Source of the DNA: Trichosphaerium sp. ATCC 40318
Lineage: Eukaryota > Discosea > Flabellinia > Trichosidae
Assembly (NCBI GenBank): GCA_038496445.1
Contig: JALMLS010000175.1
Coordinates: forward strand, 248,001 to 312,000
Reading direction: 5' to 3'
DNA: 64,000 nucleotides
Shown here: one piece after another, positions 12,482 through 23,528 of the stretch
How the letters are laid out: each line of letters opens with the position of its first letter
How positions within the stretch are numbered: the first letter of the stretch is position 1
Program-made: the position numbers and the translations under genes
The notes under the pieces: model-generated
What the model was told of the DNA's origin: nothing
The model's database searches: none
What the model saw: the letters and a program-made list of their open reading frames with translations, nothing else

Positions 12482-13975
12482 TTAGTAAACTATTTTTTTT
12501 GTCGTTGCTTGGCAACACTTGCAAGCGAGCGTAGTGAGGTTTTTTGTGATTTTTGCAAAAAAATAACGCACAGGTGGTGTTGGGGATGGTGATGTTTTTC
12601 TTAATACTCCACCTTCAGGTGTTATATCAACTCTACAAGAAGAACAATTAACAGAAGAAAAAAATAAACAAAAAAATGGCGCCATACTCTCCACTGACAA
12701 CACGTTGGTGTATGATTGACGCTGTTTTTAAAAAGGCTTCTTCTACTGAGGAACCACTATTAACAAAGTGAGTAACTAGACAACATTGTAATCAAACCAA
12801 AAAACAATTTTTTTTTTTTTGAATTGAAATTTTTTTTATCTAAGCCTTTAAAACACACGCACGTCTTTGCACTTGTCTCTATAAAAATCAAACCTACCGA
12901 GAAAATAAATCTTAGAAAAATTTGAAAGGACACCAAGAGAGAAAAACAAAAAAAAAAGAAAAAAAATAACCATACCATTTTCTTGTGCGAACTCGCTTGC
13001 TTCATTGTACGATACATCACGCTGACCTTCAAGATCTTTTTTATTTCCTACACATACAATATAAGCATAAAAACCCAATAACACTAATAAAAAAAGGCAT
13101 AACGCCCAAAGAGGCCGATATTTCAACTCGGAACAAAAACCCAAGAAAAAAACCATCAAAATGTCAACCCCGAAAAAAATCTGCGTGAAAGTGCTTTACC
13201 TATTAGCATTATGACAGTATTAGGGTTTGTAAGATTTCTCGCATCCGTTAGCCAACTTGTAAGGTGATTAAATGTGGCACGCCTTTACAAACGAAATGTC
13301 AGTAGATTGCTAAATAACTCGTCCTTGGTAGGTTCCTGTGTAGCACAGACGCCATTTTTACGTTTTTCTTTCTAGAAAAGCCATTGTGGCATTTTTTCAA
13401 ATAAATCAACGGTAACCTTCATTGACGACGCTTGTATTTAGCGTTTTACGTAAAATACAAATTCTTTCGTACCGTGTTGTATCGTAAACAAGCAAAGCGC
13501 CTGCAGCACCTCTATAGTAACTTCTAGTAACAGCACTACGTTTATAAATGAGATTTAAGGACAACATAAAAAGTTTGATTACCGAAATCGTTCCTGACCC
13601 GCTGTGTCCTATAAAAAAATAAATAAATGACTATGGTAACGCGTAATGTACCCAAATCTGCAGCTTTATTTTTTTTTGTTCAACGTCAACAAGACGCGTA
13701 CCAAATTCTACGCCTATAGTATGAGGTGAATCAGCTATGACTATTATTGTAAAGGATAAACACAGCGCAAGAGTACAACAAAAAAAAAAAACTCAAACGA
13801 AGAGGATACACCGCGATTCGGTAAATCTATGCAACAAACAAGATTTCCCGACACCCATATCGCCTAGAAAGCCAATTAGCATTTTACTCCGAAACAATAA
13901 TAGTCAAAACAACCACAAATCCCGTTTCGTACCAATGATGATGTACTTGAAGATATACTCATACTGCACATTCAT
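12482..13975 (-). CDS. rab14: Rab14-type small GTPase
   Basis: Eleven exons: 13975–13933, 13863–13810, 13740–13652, 13608–13583, 13535–13473, 13282–13200, 13047–12976, 12893–12863, 12756–12683, 12630–12572, 12517–12482, about 209 residues, the normal Rab length. All G motifs are present: GDMGVGKS (P-loop), HTIGVEFG (switch I), WDTAGQERF (switch II), GNKKDLEG and [30 protein letters not shown] and EFAQENGLIFIE mark the Rab14/Rab2/Rab4 branch, Rab14 being closest. Rab14 controls endosome–Golgi and phagosome traffic. The C-terminal exon encodes a Cys-Cys pair for prenylation followed by nine more residues, which is unusual, so the last exon could be off. The intron after 12683 would need a weak GC donor and is uncertain. 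Confidence 0.85.
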
Positions 13976-14136
13976 CTTTTTTTGCTAATATTGAATTCTC
14001 AACTAAACTATTTGACCAAAACTGAATTTGACTAAAAAAAGCTCTCGCCAGGTATAGAAGGAATCGTAAGTTGCGTAAAAGACTTGATTGGCTATAATTA
14101 CATTACATCAATCGTTGTACATTAGTGTCGGTTGGT

Positions 14137-14994
14137 TTAATTCCAAGCTATGCCTAGTTCATCAAAAGCTTCTGTCGTGAGGTTGCTCTCTTGAAAAGGA
14201 TCCCATATTTCTATTGATTGCAAAGAAGTCATGTATTTTAAACACATGTTTGTGATCCTCGTAGAGACGATATCAAGAGCAAGGTGTTCAAGATTAACCA
14301 ATGTCTTTAAACCTTCATCTGAAACATTATTGCAAGAAGTCAAATGGAGGCGTTTGACGTTAGTCAATGACTTGATTCCATCATCTGTTACTATCTTACT
14401 AGTATATCTACCAGTTATCTTAACTGTATGTACATTACAAAGATGTTTAAGCCATTCATCAGGAGGATTTCCCAGTGTAATTTTATGGACATCTGTGAGT
14501 GACTTTATTCCATCTACTGTTACAGTCTTTTCAGAACCAATAAGGTTGATCGTATGGACATGTTGTAGAGCCTTTAATGACACATCAGTTATAGATGAAC
14601 CTGCCAAGTTAATGCTATGTATAGTACTCTTTCCTCCTCTTAGTAGTGCCAGGATTCCTTCGTCTGTTATTGATGTATTTTCAAGACCGATAGTATGAAC
14701 TCCAGAGAGGCAAGACAAGTCGTAGTCTGCAAGTGTCAGGTAGCAGCAATTGATCTTAGTGTTTTTAAGCAATGGGCTACCTTGTAGAGCAGCGCAATCT
14801 GATGGTAAAATCATTTGTAAGCGAACTAAACCAATGTTATGCCGAATGATGTCATTAAAAAGATGTGAGACTTCAGAAGCTCTAATACGGTGTTTTCTTT
14901 GTTGCAAAAATTGTAGAATATGTGTTACTGCCTCTGGTGGCAACTCTGGAATAAACTCAATATGATTCATGCCTATACAACGCTTGGACGACAT
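14137..14994 (-). CDS. F-box/LRR protein
   Basis: Single-exon gene of 285 residues. An F-box-like start (LPPEAVTHILQFL) is followed by about seven AMN1-type leucine-rich repeats with the recurring signature G(I/L)..L..VHTI.L. Such proteins are substrate adaptors of SCF ubiquitin ligases. It belongs to the same family as the genes at 37.0, 38.5 and 53.4 kb but is more diverged, with less regular repeats. The ATG at 14994 is the first in frame. The target is unknown. Confidence 0.75.
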   Translation of the reverse strand: MSSKRCIGMNHIEFIPELPPEAVTHILQFLQQRKHRIRASEVSHLFNDIIRHNIGLVRLQMILPSDCAALQGSPLLKNTKINCCYLTLADYDLSCLSGVHTIGLENTSITDEGILALLRGGKSTIHSINLAGSSITDVSLKALQHVHTINLIGSEKTVTVDGIKSLTDVHKITLGNPPDEWLKHLCNVHTVKITGRYTSKIVTDDGIKSLTNVKRLHLTSCNNVSDEGLKTLVNLEHLALDIVSTRITNMCLKYMTSLQSIEIWDPFQESNLTTEAFDELGIAWN

Positions 14995-15273
14995 ATTTGA
15001 TGACGTTAACGGATTTGTTGACCTTATTAGACATTGGCTATGATATTTTTTGGGCCAAAAGTTGTTGGGGAAAAAATCAGGTGTAAGTTTTGCCGTTGTT
15101 TTTTGTATAATTGCTTTCCAATTTTACAGTATAAAATGTACAAGCAAAATTAGTGTTAAGCATCTTTACCAAAAACGTAGGGTATAAACGTGTGATTGTT
15201 ATTTAATTTATTACAATACAGCGAAGGCTTTCTGCTATTGACAACATGTACAAAGTTTAACTGATAATTAATG

Positions 15274-16571
15274 TCAAAAATACTCTTCAGCTGTAGAGTA
15301 CTCACCACGTTCTCCTATAAAATAACATCCAATGTGTACAACATCAGCATTAAATCTTGTAGTACTATTACCACCATATACCCAGTTTTGACATCTTAAG
15401 AGCTCCTCTATATCTTTATCTCTCTTGTGTTCTTTTGTCTCCAAAGAAATATTATCAGGATAATCAATATTTATCTCACTATCATCATCATCTATGTATG
15501 AGTCGCTATAAGTCACATCAGCATCCCATATTGTGTAAACGAATTCTGTCTCATTAGGACATCTCATTTCGTGGTATTGTGCGCATGTAGTACACATTAT
15601 TCCTCTCTCACATCCAAAGCAAAAACGCCCTTGTTGGCCTATAGTTTGATAAGTGTTTCAAGGTTAGACGTCTTATATGAGATGACGTACTCTTGCATTC
15701 AACACAACACATCTCTAAGCACACGCTACATTCAGTATGCTTTTTAATCATGGGTTTCTTCTTGTAGCATGCATAACACCTAAACCAATCTTTTGTGATT
15801 CTTTTCTTAGATGTTTTCTTTGTTTCAGGTGTTAACACGTCATACTCAGGCGACTCTGGATCTGTTTGTGGTTCAGTACGCGGTTTTGTAGGTGGCTCTG
15901 CAGTTGGACGAGGAATTACAGGAGAGATAGTGTTTGGTGTTGGAGGGTTTTTAGGTGGTTCGGTTATTGACAGTTTTGTAGCTGGTGGCGCAGTTGTTGC
16001 AAGTGTAATCACATGTTCAGATTCTGTGGCAAGGTTGTCTTTGATAGGACCATTATTTTCGTCCTGCTCGGAATATGGTGTATGTTGGTCATTAGAACTT
16101 TCTGCAGTACATTCATTTGAATATGAAGTAGTTTGCCCACAATCACAGGTCTTTTCAGATACTGAAACTGTCAACATTGGCTTCTTACTGCGTATGAAAA
16201 TTTTATCCCTTCGTAAAGTAAATTGTTTGTCAAGGTCAGAGTAAAACGCCAATAGGTTCGCCTACAAAAACGTTATACAACACCACGTGGTTATTATTTT
16301 GAACCTTGCGTTCGTTGACAGCCTGATAAGCATCTTGTACGCTATTAATGGCCACGTCAGTGTATTGTCGATGATTTTGATCAGGTGTTACAATACAAGA
16401 CAAGGATAAAGCTAAATCTTCATAATCGCGATTGTATAGCCATGCTTCGCACGCTCGTTGTACTGAACTGCATCTTGAAACGTTTTCAAGCTGTTGTCGT
16501 TCTGTATTCGTTAAATGATTCCAACGGTACAATAATTGTATCAACACAGAAGCTAGTGCATTCAAATCCAT
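15274..16571 (-). CDS. Cys-rich (zinc-finger-like) protein of unknown function
   Basis: Exons 16571–16305, 16261–15691 and 15638–15274 join in phase to 400 residues. The first intron is 43 nt and contains CACGTG; splicing it removes an apparent frame change. The N-terminal ~95 residues are helical (NHLTNTERQQLENV). The middle is Pro/Thr-rich (about residues 170–240). A Cys/His cluster follows (CYACYKKKP, TECSVCLEMCCVECK, GRFCFGCERGIMCTTCAQYH), compatible with two or three zinc sites of RING/B-box/PHD type, and then an acidic tail. I cannot assign a family. A ubiquitin or chromatin adaptor role is only a guess. Confidence 0.65.
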
Positions 16572-16781
16572 TGTCGATTGACCTATGTCAGATTTTCTGG
16601 GAAGGTGAAAGAAATTTTCGAGTTTTTATTCACAGAAATGCACAAAAATTGTCAGCATTTTTGTTATGTAGTTGATTATTAATTGTGCGTGTTTACTTCT
16701 TTGTAGTAGCAAAATAATGCTGTTGCATCCTTTGTGTGGTTTTTACAAATTTACACTGTAGTATAAGGGAGTACTACATCG

Positions 16782-16915
16782 GAAAGTATTGTACAATACC
16801 ACTTCAGTAAAAACATAAGGTATGAGCCTAGAGGGAATCGAACCCCCACCCTACTGCGTGCAAGACAGTCGTCATGCCATTAGACCATAAGCTCTTTGAT
16901 ACATGCAACAAGTAC
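16782..16915 (-). repeat. inverted-repeat arm A (carries intact tRNA)
   Basis: 134-nt segment present again at 17391–17517 in the opposite orientation, nearly identical except for one substitution (T/C) in the 5' flank and a 7-nt difference inside the tRNA. The repeat covers the tRNA, ~20 nt of 5' flank and ~40 nt of 3' flank, including a 14-nt perfect palindrome GTATTGTACAATAC. Confidence 0.9.
16823..16894 (-). tRNA. tRNA with UGC anticodon (Ala by anticodon, Gly-like body)
   Basis: A full cloverleaf can be drawn: acceptor GAGCTTA/TAGGCTC, D arm with an A box TGGTCTAATGG, anticodon stem ACTGT/GCAGT with loop CTTGCAC (anticodon TGC), and T arm with B box GGTTCGATTCC. A T-run follows downstream as a Pol III terminator. 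The anticodon reads Ala codon GCA, but the acceptor lacks the G3:U70 pair that eukaryotic AlaRS needs, and the D arm and loop resemble tRNA-Gly. Identity is therefore open. No intron is needed. Confidence 0.8.
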
Positions 16916-17138
16916 ACCTCCGTGTCCACCGATAAAAAGAAACTGAGATGAGAACTCATAACCAGATATTTTCAGAGAATCATTAACGTTCATCACGAAG
17001 AGTACAATGCCCAATATGATTAAAATGTTACATGTTTATTTAATTTACAACTTTGGTGTTCTTGTTGGTAAAGCTGTTTTGTAAGTCTTTTTTTATGTAG
17101 GATACTTACGTAGATTCCAAAAAAAAAAGTAAAACAAT

Positions 17139-17209
17139 TGAGACAGCGCAGAATCGAACTGCGATCCCAGCACTGGAAATGCCGTGTGCTACCTTTACAC
17201 TACTATCCC
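17139..17209 (-). tRNA. trnG-UCC: tRNA-Gly (UCC)
   Basis: Cloverleaf with acceptor GGGATAG/CTGTCTC (two wobble pairs), D arm with AGTAGTGTAAAGG, anticodon stem CGGCA/TGCTG, loop TTTCCAG (anticodon TCC) and T arm CGCAG-TTCGATT-CTGCG, with discriminator A. A run of ten T residues lies downstream on the minus strand as a Pol III terminator. Confidence 0.85.
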
Positions 17210-17390
17210 TTCTATATATACTGACAATATATTGTAGTTCACGCCGCTCGCCTGAATCACAAATGCAGCGTATAGAACTGGGTTTTTTGGAAATGTTGTT
17301 TTTTGATTGTTTTTTTTCAACAGGTTTTTTTCGCTGCAATTTTGTCAGGCAAAATGGAATTCAACTTCTTTTATCGGCCGGCCTCAAACC

Positions 17391-17517
17391 GTACTTGTTG
17401 CACGTATCAAAGAGCTTATGGTCTAATGGCATGACGACTGTCTTGTAGGGTGGGGGTTCGATTCCCTCTAGGCTCATACCTTATGTTTTTACTGAAGTGG
17501 TATTGTACAATACTTTC
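17391..17517 (+). repeat. inverted-repeat arm B (carries deleted tRNA)
   Basis: Reverse-oriented copy of 16782–16915, about 480 nt away, with the other Pol III gene (tRNA-Gly) between them. The outer boundaries are sharp: beyond GTACTTG on one side and TACTTTC on the other the similarity stops. Confidence 0.9.
17412..17475 (+). pseudogene. tRNA pseudogene (7-nt anticodon-arm deletion)
   Basis: Identical to the tRNA at 16823–16894 except that CACGCAG is missing, which removes the 3' part of the anticodon loop and most of the 3' strand of the anticodon stem. The A and B boxes and the T-run are intact, so it could still be transcribed, but it cannot form a normal anticodon arm. Confidence 0.85.
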
Positions 17518-17610
17518 GCAAGAAGTAAATAAAGTGTATTTTAGGATTTTGTTTGTTTGCTTTTTATTTTTTTTCTTCAAACAAGTACACTACACGTTCA
17601 CGTTTCTACT

Positions 17611-18839
17611 TTACATAGTTGATTTTTCAACTTGCGCGTAAATATTACGTGCAGTTTTCAAGTCAACACCATTAGCCTCAGCCATTTTTTGAATAAAAAG
17701 TTCAATAGAAGGTCCAGGCAAATGTCCCCATCCCCACATGTTAAGGGCTATAAAAAAAAAAAAGTTAATAATAAGATAAAATAAAACGCCTTTTCCATTG
17801 TATTTCAATGTGCGCTTTAAATAAATCACGTGTTGACTGTCAATAGAAAAACATAAAAATTTGAGAAAAATTTTTGACAATGACTTGGGATATACCCGAG
17901 TTGAAAATGACTAGGAAAGGCGGTATATAATACTGTTACGATGGTTTTTTGATAGGCAGGTAGTTGAGGGCACGTACCGAATTTTTTTAGTTGAGAAGCA
18001 ATGAATTCTTTACTTAGTTCTTTATCTCCAAAAGATCGTGATAATTGATCCAAAAAGTACTCTTCCCAGAAGACTATTGTTAAACGTCAGTTGAATATAA
18101 ACAAGTCATAAACACGATAATGCCGTACATAAATTAAGCCAAATGAAGTGATTCTTAATATACTCCTAATCAAGTGTTAACGAAGATACACAAAAAAGAA
18201 AAAAAAAAGAAGGAAAAAAAAGTAGTTTACCTTCAGGATATGTCGTTCTCTATTCTTTTTCTTCTTCTTACCATCCAACTCCCAATATAGTCTGTAAGAA
18301 GCTTGCATCAATGTCTTTGCACAAATATAATCAGCTCTAGTACAAACATTAATACAAGCAAGGGAAATACAATCAAAAAACAACAGCAATCACAACCGAA
18401 ACTTCATATCCATGATCTCGGTGTACGGCCAAAAATTATGGCTCATACAACATTTTGCAGCAAAATAAAACAAAAAAAGAATAGCGTACGGATTACTAAT
18501 ATGCATCTCATTCAACGCAGTAGTCACCATATGAAGTATCAATTGAAATCTACAATATTTTTGTAAATATACTAACAACTATAGTATAACTGCTTATTAT
18601 ACATACCCAGGCTTCATGAGTAAGATAGGATCTGAAGAGTTTTGTGAAGCAAGCATTTGATTCAATACATATGTGAATACACGCCTACCAGAATCGAACT
18701 TGAATAGATTATCAAGAAGCTTATAATCCGGTTCAATAGTATCATTAGAAAATATACCAGCCAATACAGTATTAAGATATGATAACTGCTCTGGAGGTAT
18801 CTCTTCATCATAATAAAAGTCATCATCTTGTGTTGTCAT
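17611..18839 (-). CDS. KIAA0513/SBF2-family-like protein
   Basis: Exons 18839–18607, 18549–18490, 18336–18272, 18073–17978 and 17747–17611 give 196 residues with all phases consistent. The all-helical sequence shows FDSGRRVFTYVLNQ, ADYICAKTLMQASYRLYW and FWEEYFLDQLSRSFGD, an order and spacing that recall the KIAA0513 domain (GRRWF..., AKNLMNMCFTFY, FWNAAFFDA) also found in SBF/MTMR proteins. The family has poorly known roles in membrane or cytoskeletal signalling. The assignment rests on my pattern matching and needs a profile search. One intron carries CACGTG. Confidence 0.55.
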
Positions 18840-19095
18840 CTAATAAAACATTGATTAAATAAAAACCTTCACAAGAAAGAAAAAAACGTGTAAATTACCT
18901 CAGCACGCAAGTTGTGGAAGAAGCTGTTGTCTAGTTTTATTAACCTACTTTCTGTACGTCGTAATTGTTTCTTATGCCTAATTATCACGTGAGTACTATT
19001 AAATAACCATTATAGGTCGTCTTCTAAGCTATGCAAGTTCGTGGATTGTTGGGGAAGAACAAACAATCCACAAACTAACAAACGAAGAAGACAGT

Positions 19096-22000
19096 TTACC
19101 TCTTGCCCCATTTCGGCCTTACAAGACCCATTGAGCCACCAACAGTTTTTGAACGCTTATGTCGTGTTGGCTTAGGTTCACTATACACAGTATATACATA
19201 ATAGATAATAATATAGAAATACAGAACAAAGGTAGAAAGAAGAAAGAAACCCTTTTAGGTTTTATAAATAAAAGTACGTACTTTGAGATTGCAGGAGGCT
19301 CAGCTTTAACTGTTTTAACCCTAAGTGGCGCTCTTGCTTTTCTCTTTGTAGTAGGCGATGTCATTTGTACATCTTTTTTACTTGTACGTGGAGAAGGTCC
19401 TGATCTAGACGTTGATCTTTTTCTGCCAGTACTAATTAATTAATTAACAAGAACTTTGCATCAACAAATCTTTAAATTGAATCATACCCCTTTCGCTTTC
19501 GAGATCTTGTATCAACGTAATTCCTAAAAAAAGAAGATATGTAAACACCCGACATAAAACCAGAAGAAACAAAGCAAGTGCATTTACATACCCAGGGAAC
19601 CAACCCCACTCGTCACCGATATTACCCTTCCACCATTGAGAGTTATCCTTCTTTACAACCTTTGTTCCATTAATAAACTGGTCAATACACGAGTGAGCAT
19701 ACCTTTACAGTAGCACCAAGAGGAAGAGTTAACTCTGTAGGATCACGTGCATCAAAAGCAAACTTAACCTTTGCAACGGCCATAACAGTGTAATGTTGAC
19801 CTTCAGGTGAAACTAAAGCAAAAATTATAATCTGTCAACGCTTCCACAACTCTTTTAGGAAAAAACTTACCCAAGTGTTCTGGTAAATCACTCTTACTGT
19901 TTGATTTGACTGGCATATCATTTTTACTTGGTACCTGTGCAGGAATCTCAACACCAGTCGGTTTAGGTTGTACTTCGGTTCCAGATAATGTCCTTTGTTT
20001 AGGTTGTTTCTCTGTTTGTGTAGCCTGGCTTGGAGGCTGTTTAAATAGATCCCTAACATCTCCTGCGCCTGTCATTGAGTGAGAAAAAGTAAAGACAAAA
20101 AAGGTATTGAATAAGTAAAGCTACGGCATACGTCTTCTGCTAGATTTAGGCGCTTGCAATGTTCGGAATGGAGCTCCTTTGATAGTTTGTTTCAAACGCT
20201 GTTTCTGTCTATCAGCGCTGCTAGTAGCTCTCTTCAAACTCATATTGGCACGGTTCTAGGTTCAGGTTAACTCTGGGCCCGTAAAAGAAGTTGAAGGCAA
20301 AAACTTAAATACGCACAAGAAGTTGTTCGAGTTCCCTCTTTTCACGCTCCAACTTAGCATTCTCTTCGCCCAATTTTACCAAATTTGCTCTCAGTAAGGC
20401 TTCATTCCTTCTCTTAGGTGTAGGCTTAGCCAACTGCCTCTTCTTTTCTTCATATTGAACTTTTTTCTTTAACTTTTTGATTTGGGTTTCAAACGAATAC
20501 CGTTCACGCTTCCACTTCGCTGCTGTTTCCTAAACTCAATTATGAAAAACGTGATTACAATAAAAAGACGTTGTAATACTAAGTAAACAAGTGTACCTCT
20601 TGTAGCTTTTGTATTGTCATGTGTAAGTCATCAGCTGTCTGTAGTTTGCGGATTTGAGCATTAAGCTCAGAAATACTCACTTTTTGAGTCTTTACTTCAA
20701 CAGATAGATCATTGCGTTCTTTTGTAAGTTGTTGGTTTGTAATCTAAAATAAATCATTAGTAAAATATTCCTACTCGTCTCTCTCAAGTGTTCTGTCAAA
20801 TGGTGGTACCTCCAAAGCACTTTTTTCTTCAGTCAAAAATTCAATATCAACAGAGAATTTGTTCTTGATCTCAGCGAGCTCTGTACGTAATTTAGCTTCT
20901 CTTTGAGCCATAGTCTTCATCTTTGATTTTTCTCTATCAATAGCACGCAAGTAGCTAGATATTTCTTCCTAAAGACACAACACTAAGACAAAGAAAAAAC
21001 AAAGCAAACAAAATGAAAAAAAACGTGTCAAACTGACTGCTTACATCATGCTCTTGTTTAGTCTTTACTCTTTGTTTCTCTATTCTCTCTAGCTCTGCTG
21101 TAAACATAGCATCAACTTGAATTTGACTTCCAGTGTGCAGAGTCTTATTTATAGCCAAAGCTCTCGCCGACTGTTTTCTTTGCATTGCGCGCTCAAGTCT
21201 TCCAGCTTCTTTTTCATGCTTCGATGCAACGAATTTGAGCTGAATGAGCTGCTCTTTGCTTGTTAGTAACTCTTCTTTCAAGTTAGTTATCTCAAGGTTC
21301 TTCTCATTCCTTTGAGCTACGAGTTGAGTCTTCAAATCGCCAATTTCCTTTGAAGAAACTTTTTGTTTTTGCTTCTCAGCCTTCAACAACCTCTCTAATC
21401 TTCCATTCTCAGCTTTAGCTTTTTGTAATGCTGATACAGCTTCTCTCTTTTGACGGGTTAATTTATTCAACTCATCACTATTATTAACACTCTTTTGTTG
21501 CCTTAACAAACAAGAACATAAGATACAACAATAATCCGAAAAAAAGAAGAAAGAAAAAAAAAAGAATCAACGTACCTTTCTTCCTCAAGCTGTGCTCTGA
21601 GCGTCTTTAACTCAAAATCAAGCTCAATATGCTTATCCTCTGCTTGATACTTCTCTTCTCTAGTTATTATGAGATACTTGAAGGTAATTTAGAAAGATAC
21701 GCAGTCAAGACATACTTAGCAAACTGCAATTCTGCTTTCAGTTCTGAAATAATTTTTTCGTCTTCTTTTTCTACTTCTTCAAGTTGCTCCTGAAGTGCTT
21801 TCAATATTGAATTCAAATCAGACTCTGCAGATTTCTGTGAATTTTGGACATTCTCCTTAAGCATAGCATTCTCATCAAGCATTTTTTGATTCTCTTCAGT
21901 AAGCGTATTGATCCTGTCTTCCATGTCTAGAATCTCAAGCTCAAGTTGAGTCATACTTTCAGTATGCTTTTGTTTTTGCTCTTCAAGTTCTGCTTGCACT

Positions 22001-23528
22001 GAATCAGCGCCCTTGAAATAAACAAATTTAGAGAAGGAAGGTATTGCAAACCAGCTATCGTACTTGGTTTGCAAGTTTCAAGCGCTTTATTTTAGCATGA
22101 GCTTCTTGTAACTGTAGTTGCGAATTTCGTAGCTCTTGTTCCAGTTCAGAATCAGAAACATCCGATATATTGAGTGAACGACCTGAAGAAAAAGGTTTTA
22201 GCAAAACACAAACACAAACAGGCGCTTTGTGACAGGACCAACTAGGTGCACGTGATAGAAAAAAAAGCAAAATGAATACAGCACCCTACGTTCCCTGGTC
22301 CTCACGGACCCAAGTACTGGCAGGGCCATACCATGCTTATCTTCGCGGTTCGGAAAGAGACACGGAGTTTTCATGGTTGTATGGCCGTATCCATTAGATA
22401 GAGAACAAAAGTTTCGTAGTGGTTGGGTCGAAAACAGACAGTTAACCGAATATTAGCCGTACCGACTTCAATAGTATCCCACTTCTTAGCGCTAGGTTTT
22501 GCCAAAGCTGGACCAATTATGTCTCCTTTAAAGCCCCAATTGACAGCCTCTCTTGACAACGATGCAATATTTTGTAGCACCTAGAGTACCAACGCCAGTA
22601 AGAACAAGATCCTTTATACATTTTTCTGAAAAAAACACAATTACCTGAGGCATAAATCGCTTCGCATATAAATCGGATGTGACGACTAACAAAAGCGACG
22701 TAAGAGACTACATATACAACCAATAGCTATTGACAACGTACATAAGTCGTGACTTGGTAATCCAAGCTTCCAGCAAGCCTCCAAATACAAACCAATATTT
22801 TCCTTATCGAAAGAATCAATTTAATTAAAATCACATTACCAAATTAATCTAACTAAAACCAAAAAAATAAAAGAAAACCGCCTCAAACGTACACGTTCTT
22901 GAAGTGGATGTAATGGCTTCTTGTTTTTTGGAATGTTATACCTCTTTATTGTGCCAGGTTTTAATATGTTCATGAGCCTATTCAGCGGGTTGAAGGTTAA
23001 TCATTGAGTATTAAAAGAAAGAGATTATGCTTTTGGCGATTTTTCGTCTTTGGCGCTTACTTGATAAGTAGAATGCCTGATTTTAACTACAATCGCTTAT
23101 TAATACGGTTTACGCATATGGCATTACGTACTGCACCATGTAGATCTGCTAAATCAATTTTCTCGTTTAAAACTTTTGCCAGCCATTTGCCAACCTCTAC
23201 TTCGAACTCTGGGTCGTCTTTGGCTTTAATCTGCGAAAACGGCTAAGAACTTCCAAACAAAACGAAAAATGTCGCCGTGTCAATAAAAAGACAATTCTGT
23301 TTGAAACTATTGGCTTTGAGTGTTCGAATCGTACTTTCATGTATGTCTCCGCGTCCATGCCTTCAAAAAGTTATAAAAGGAAAATATGACAACAACGTAC
23401 CATAAAGTGTCCTACCATCATCGGTTGTTACCTTGGGTAAGTTTTAGAACTATTTTTATGTACTAAGTGTTTACCCCAGCAGTGAGGTTTACTACATCCT
23501 TTTTGCGTATCTTACGCTTTGTGGCCAT
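19096..23528 (-). CDS. calponin-homology, coiled-coil, SH3 protein
   Basis: Twenty-three exons join to 934 residues: 23528–23475, 23431–23401, 23360–23335, 23230–23132, 23086–23061, 22977–22893, 22802–22742, 22685–22645, 22580–22463, 22182–22064, 22011–21716, 21659–21576, 21501–21045, 20968–20810, 20743–20597, 20529–20317, 20255–20132, 20068–19871, 19812–19703, 19677–19592, 19523–19488, 19431–19282, 19180–19096. A calponin/transgelin-type entry (YGMDAE) leads into a CH domain (~40–165: GKWLAKVL, LKSGILLIKLMNILKPG, ENIGLYLEACWKLG, DLYAKRFMPQVLQNI). Residues ~190–670 are heptad-rich coiled coil, followed by a Pro/Lys-rich linker, an SH3 domain (~790–850: KFAFDARDPTELTL, WWKGNIG, GWFPGNYV) and a basic tail. 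Likely a dimeric actin-binding scaffold. A 5S rRNA gene lies in the intron 22462–22183. Confidence 0.85.
22274..22392 (-). rRNA. rrn5: 5S ribosomal RNA
   Basis: A 119-nt sequence starting GGATACGGCCATACAACC and ending GGTGCTGTATTC matches eukaryotic 5S rRNA: helix I closes between the two ends, the internal control region GCGAAGATAAGCATGG is present, and CCAGTACTTGGGTCCGTGAGG forms the 3' half. T-runs (TTTTGCTTTTTTTT) immediately downstream are a Pol III terminator. It lies inside an intron of the CH/SH3 gene, on the same strand. Confidence 0.9.

Noticed and set aside
14231-14698. Plus-strand ORF opposite the F-box/LRR gene
   Set aside because: Shadow of the regular LRR codons on the other strand; no domain or start context.
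16236-16252. Two overlapping minus-strand genes in different frames
   Set aside because: A 43-nt intron (16304–16262) joins them into one frame; the second ORF has no ATG start.
17341-17390. Ancient mobile element carrying the tRNA inverted repeat
   Set aside because: No transposase, target-site duplication or terminal repeat was seen beyond the tRNA segment itself.
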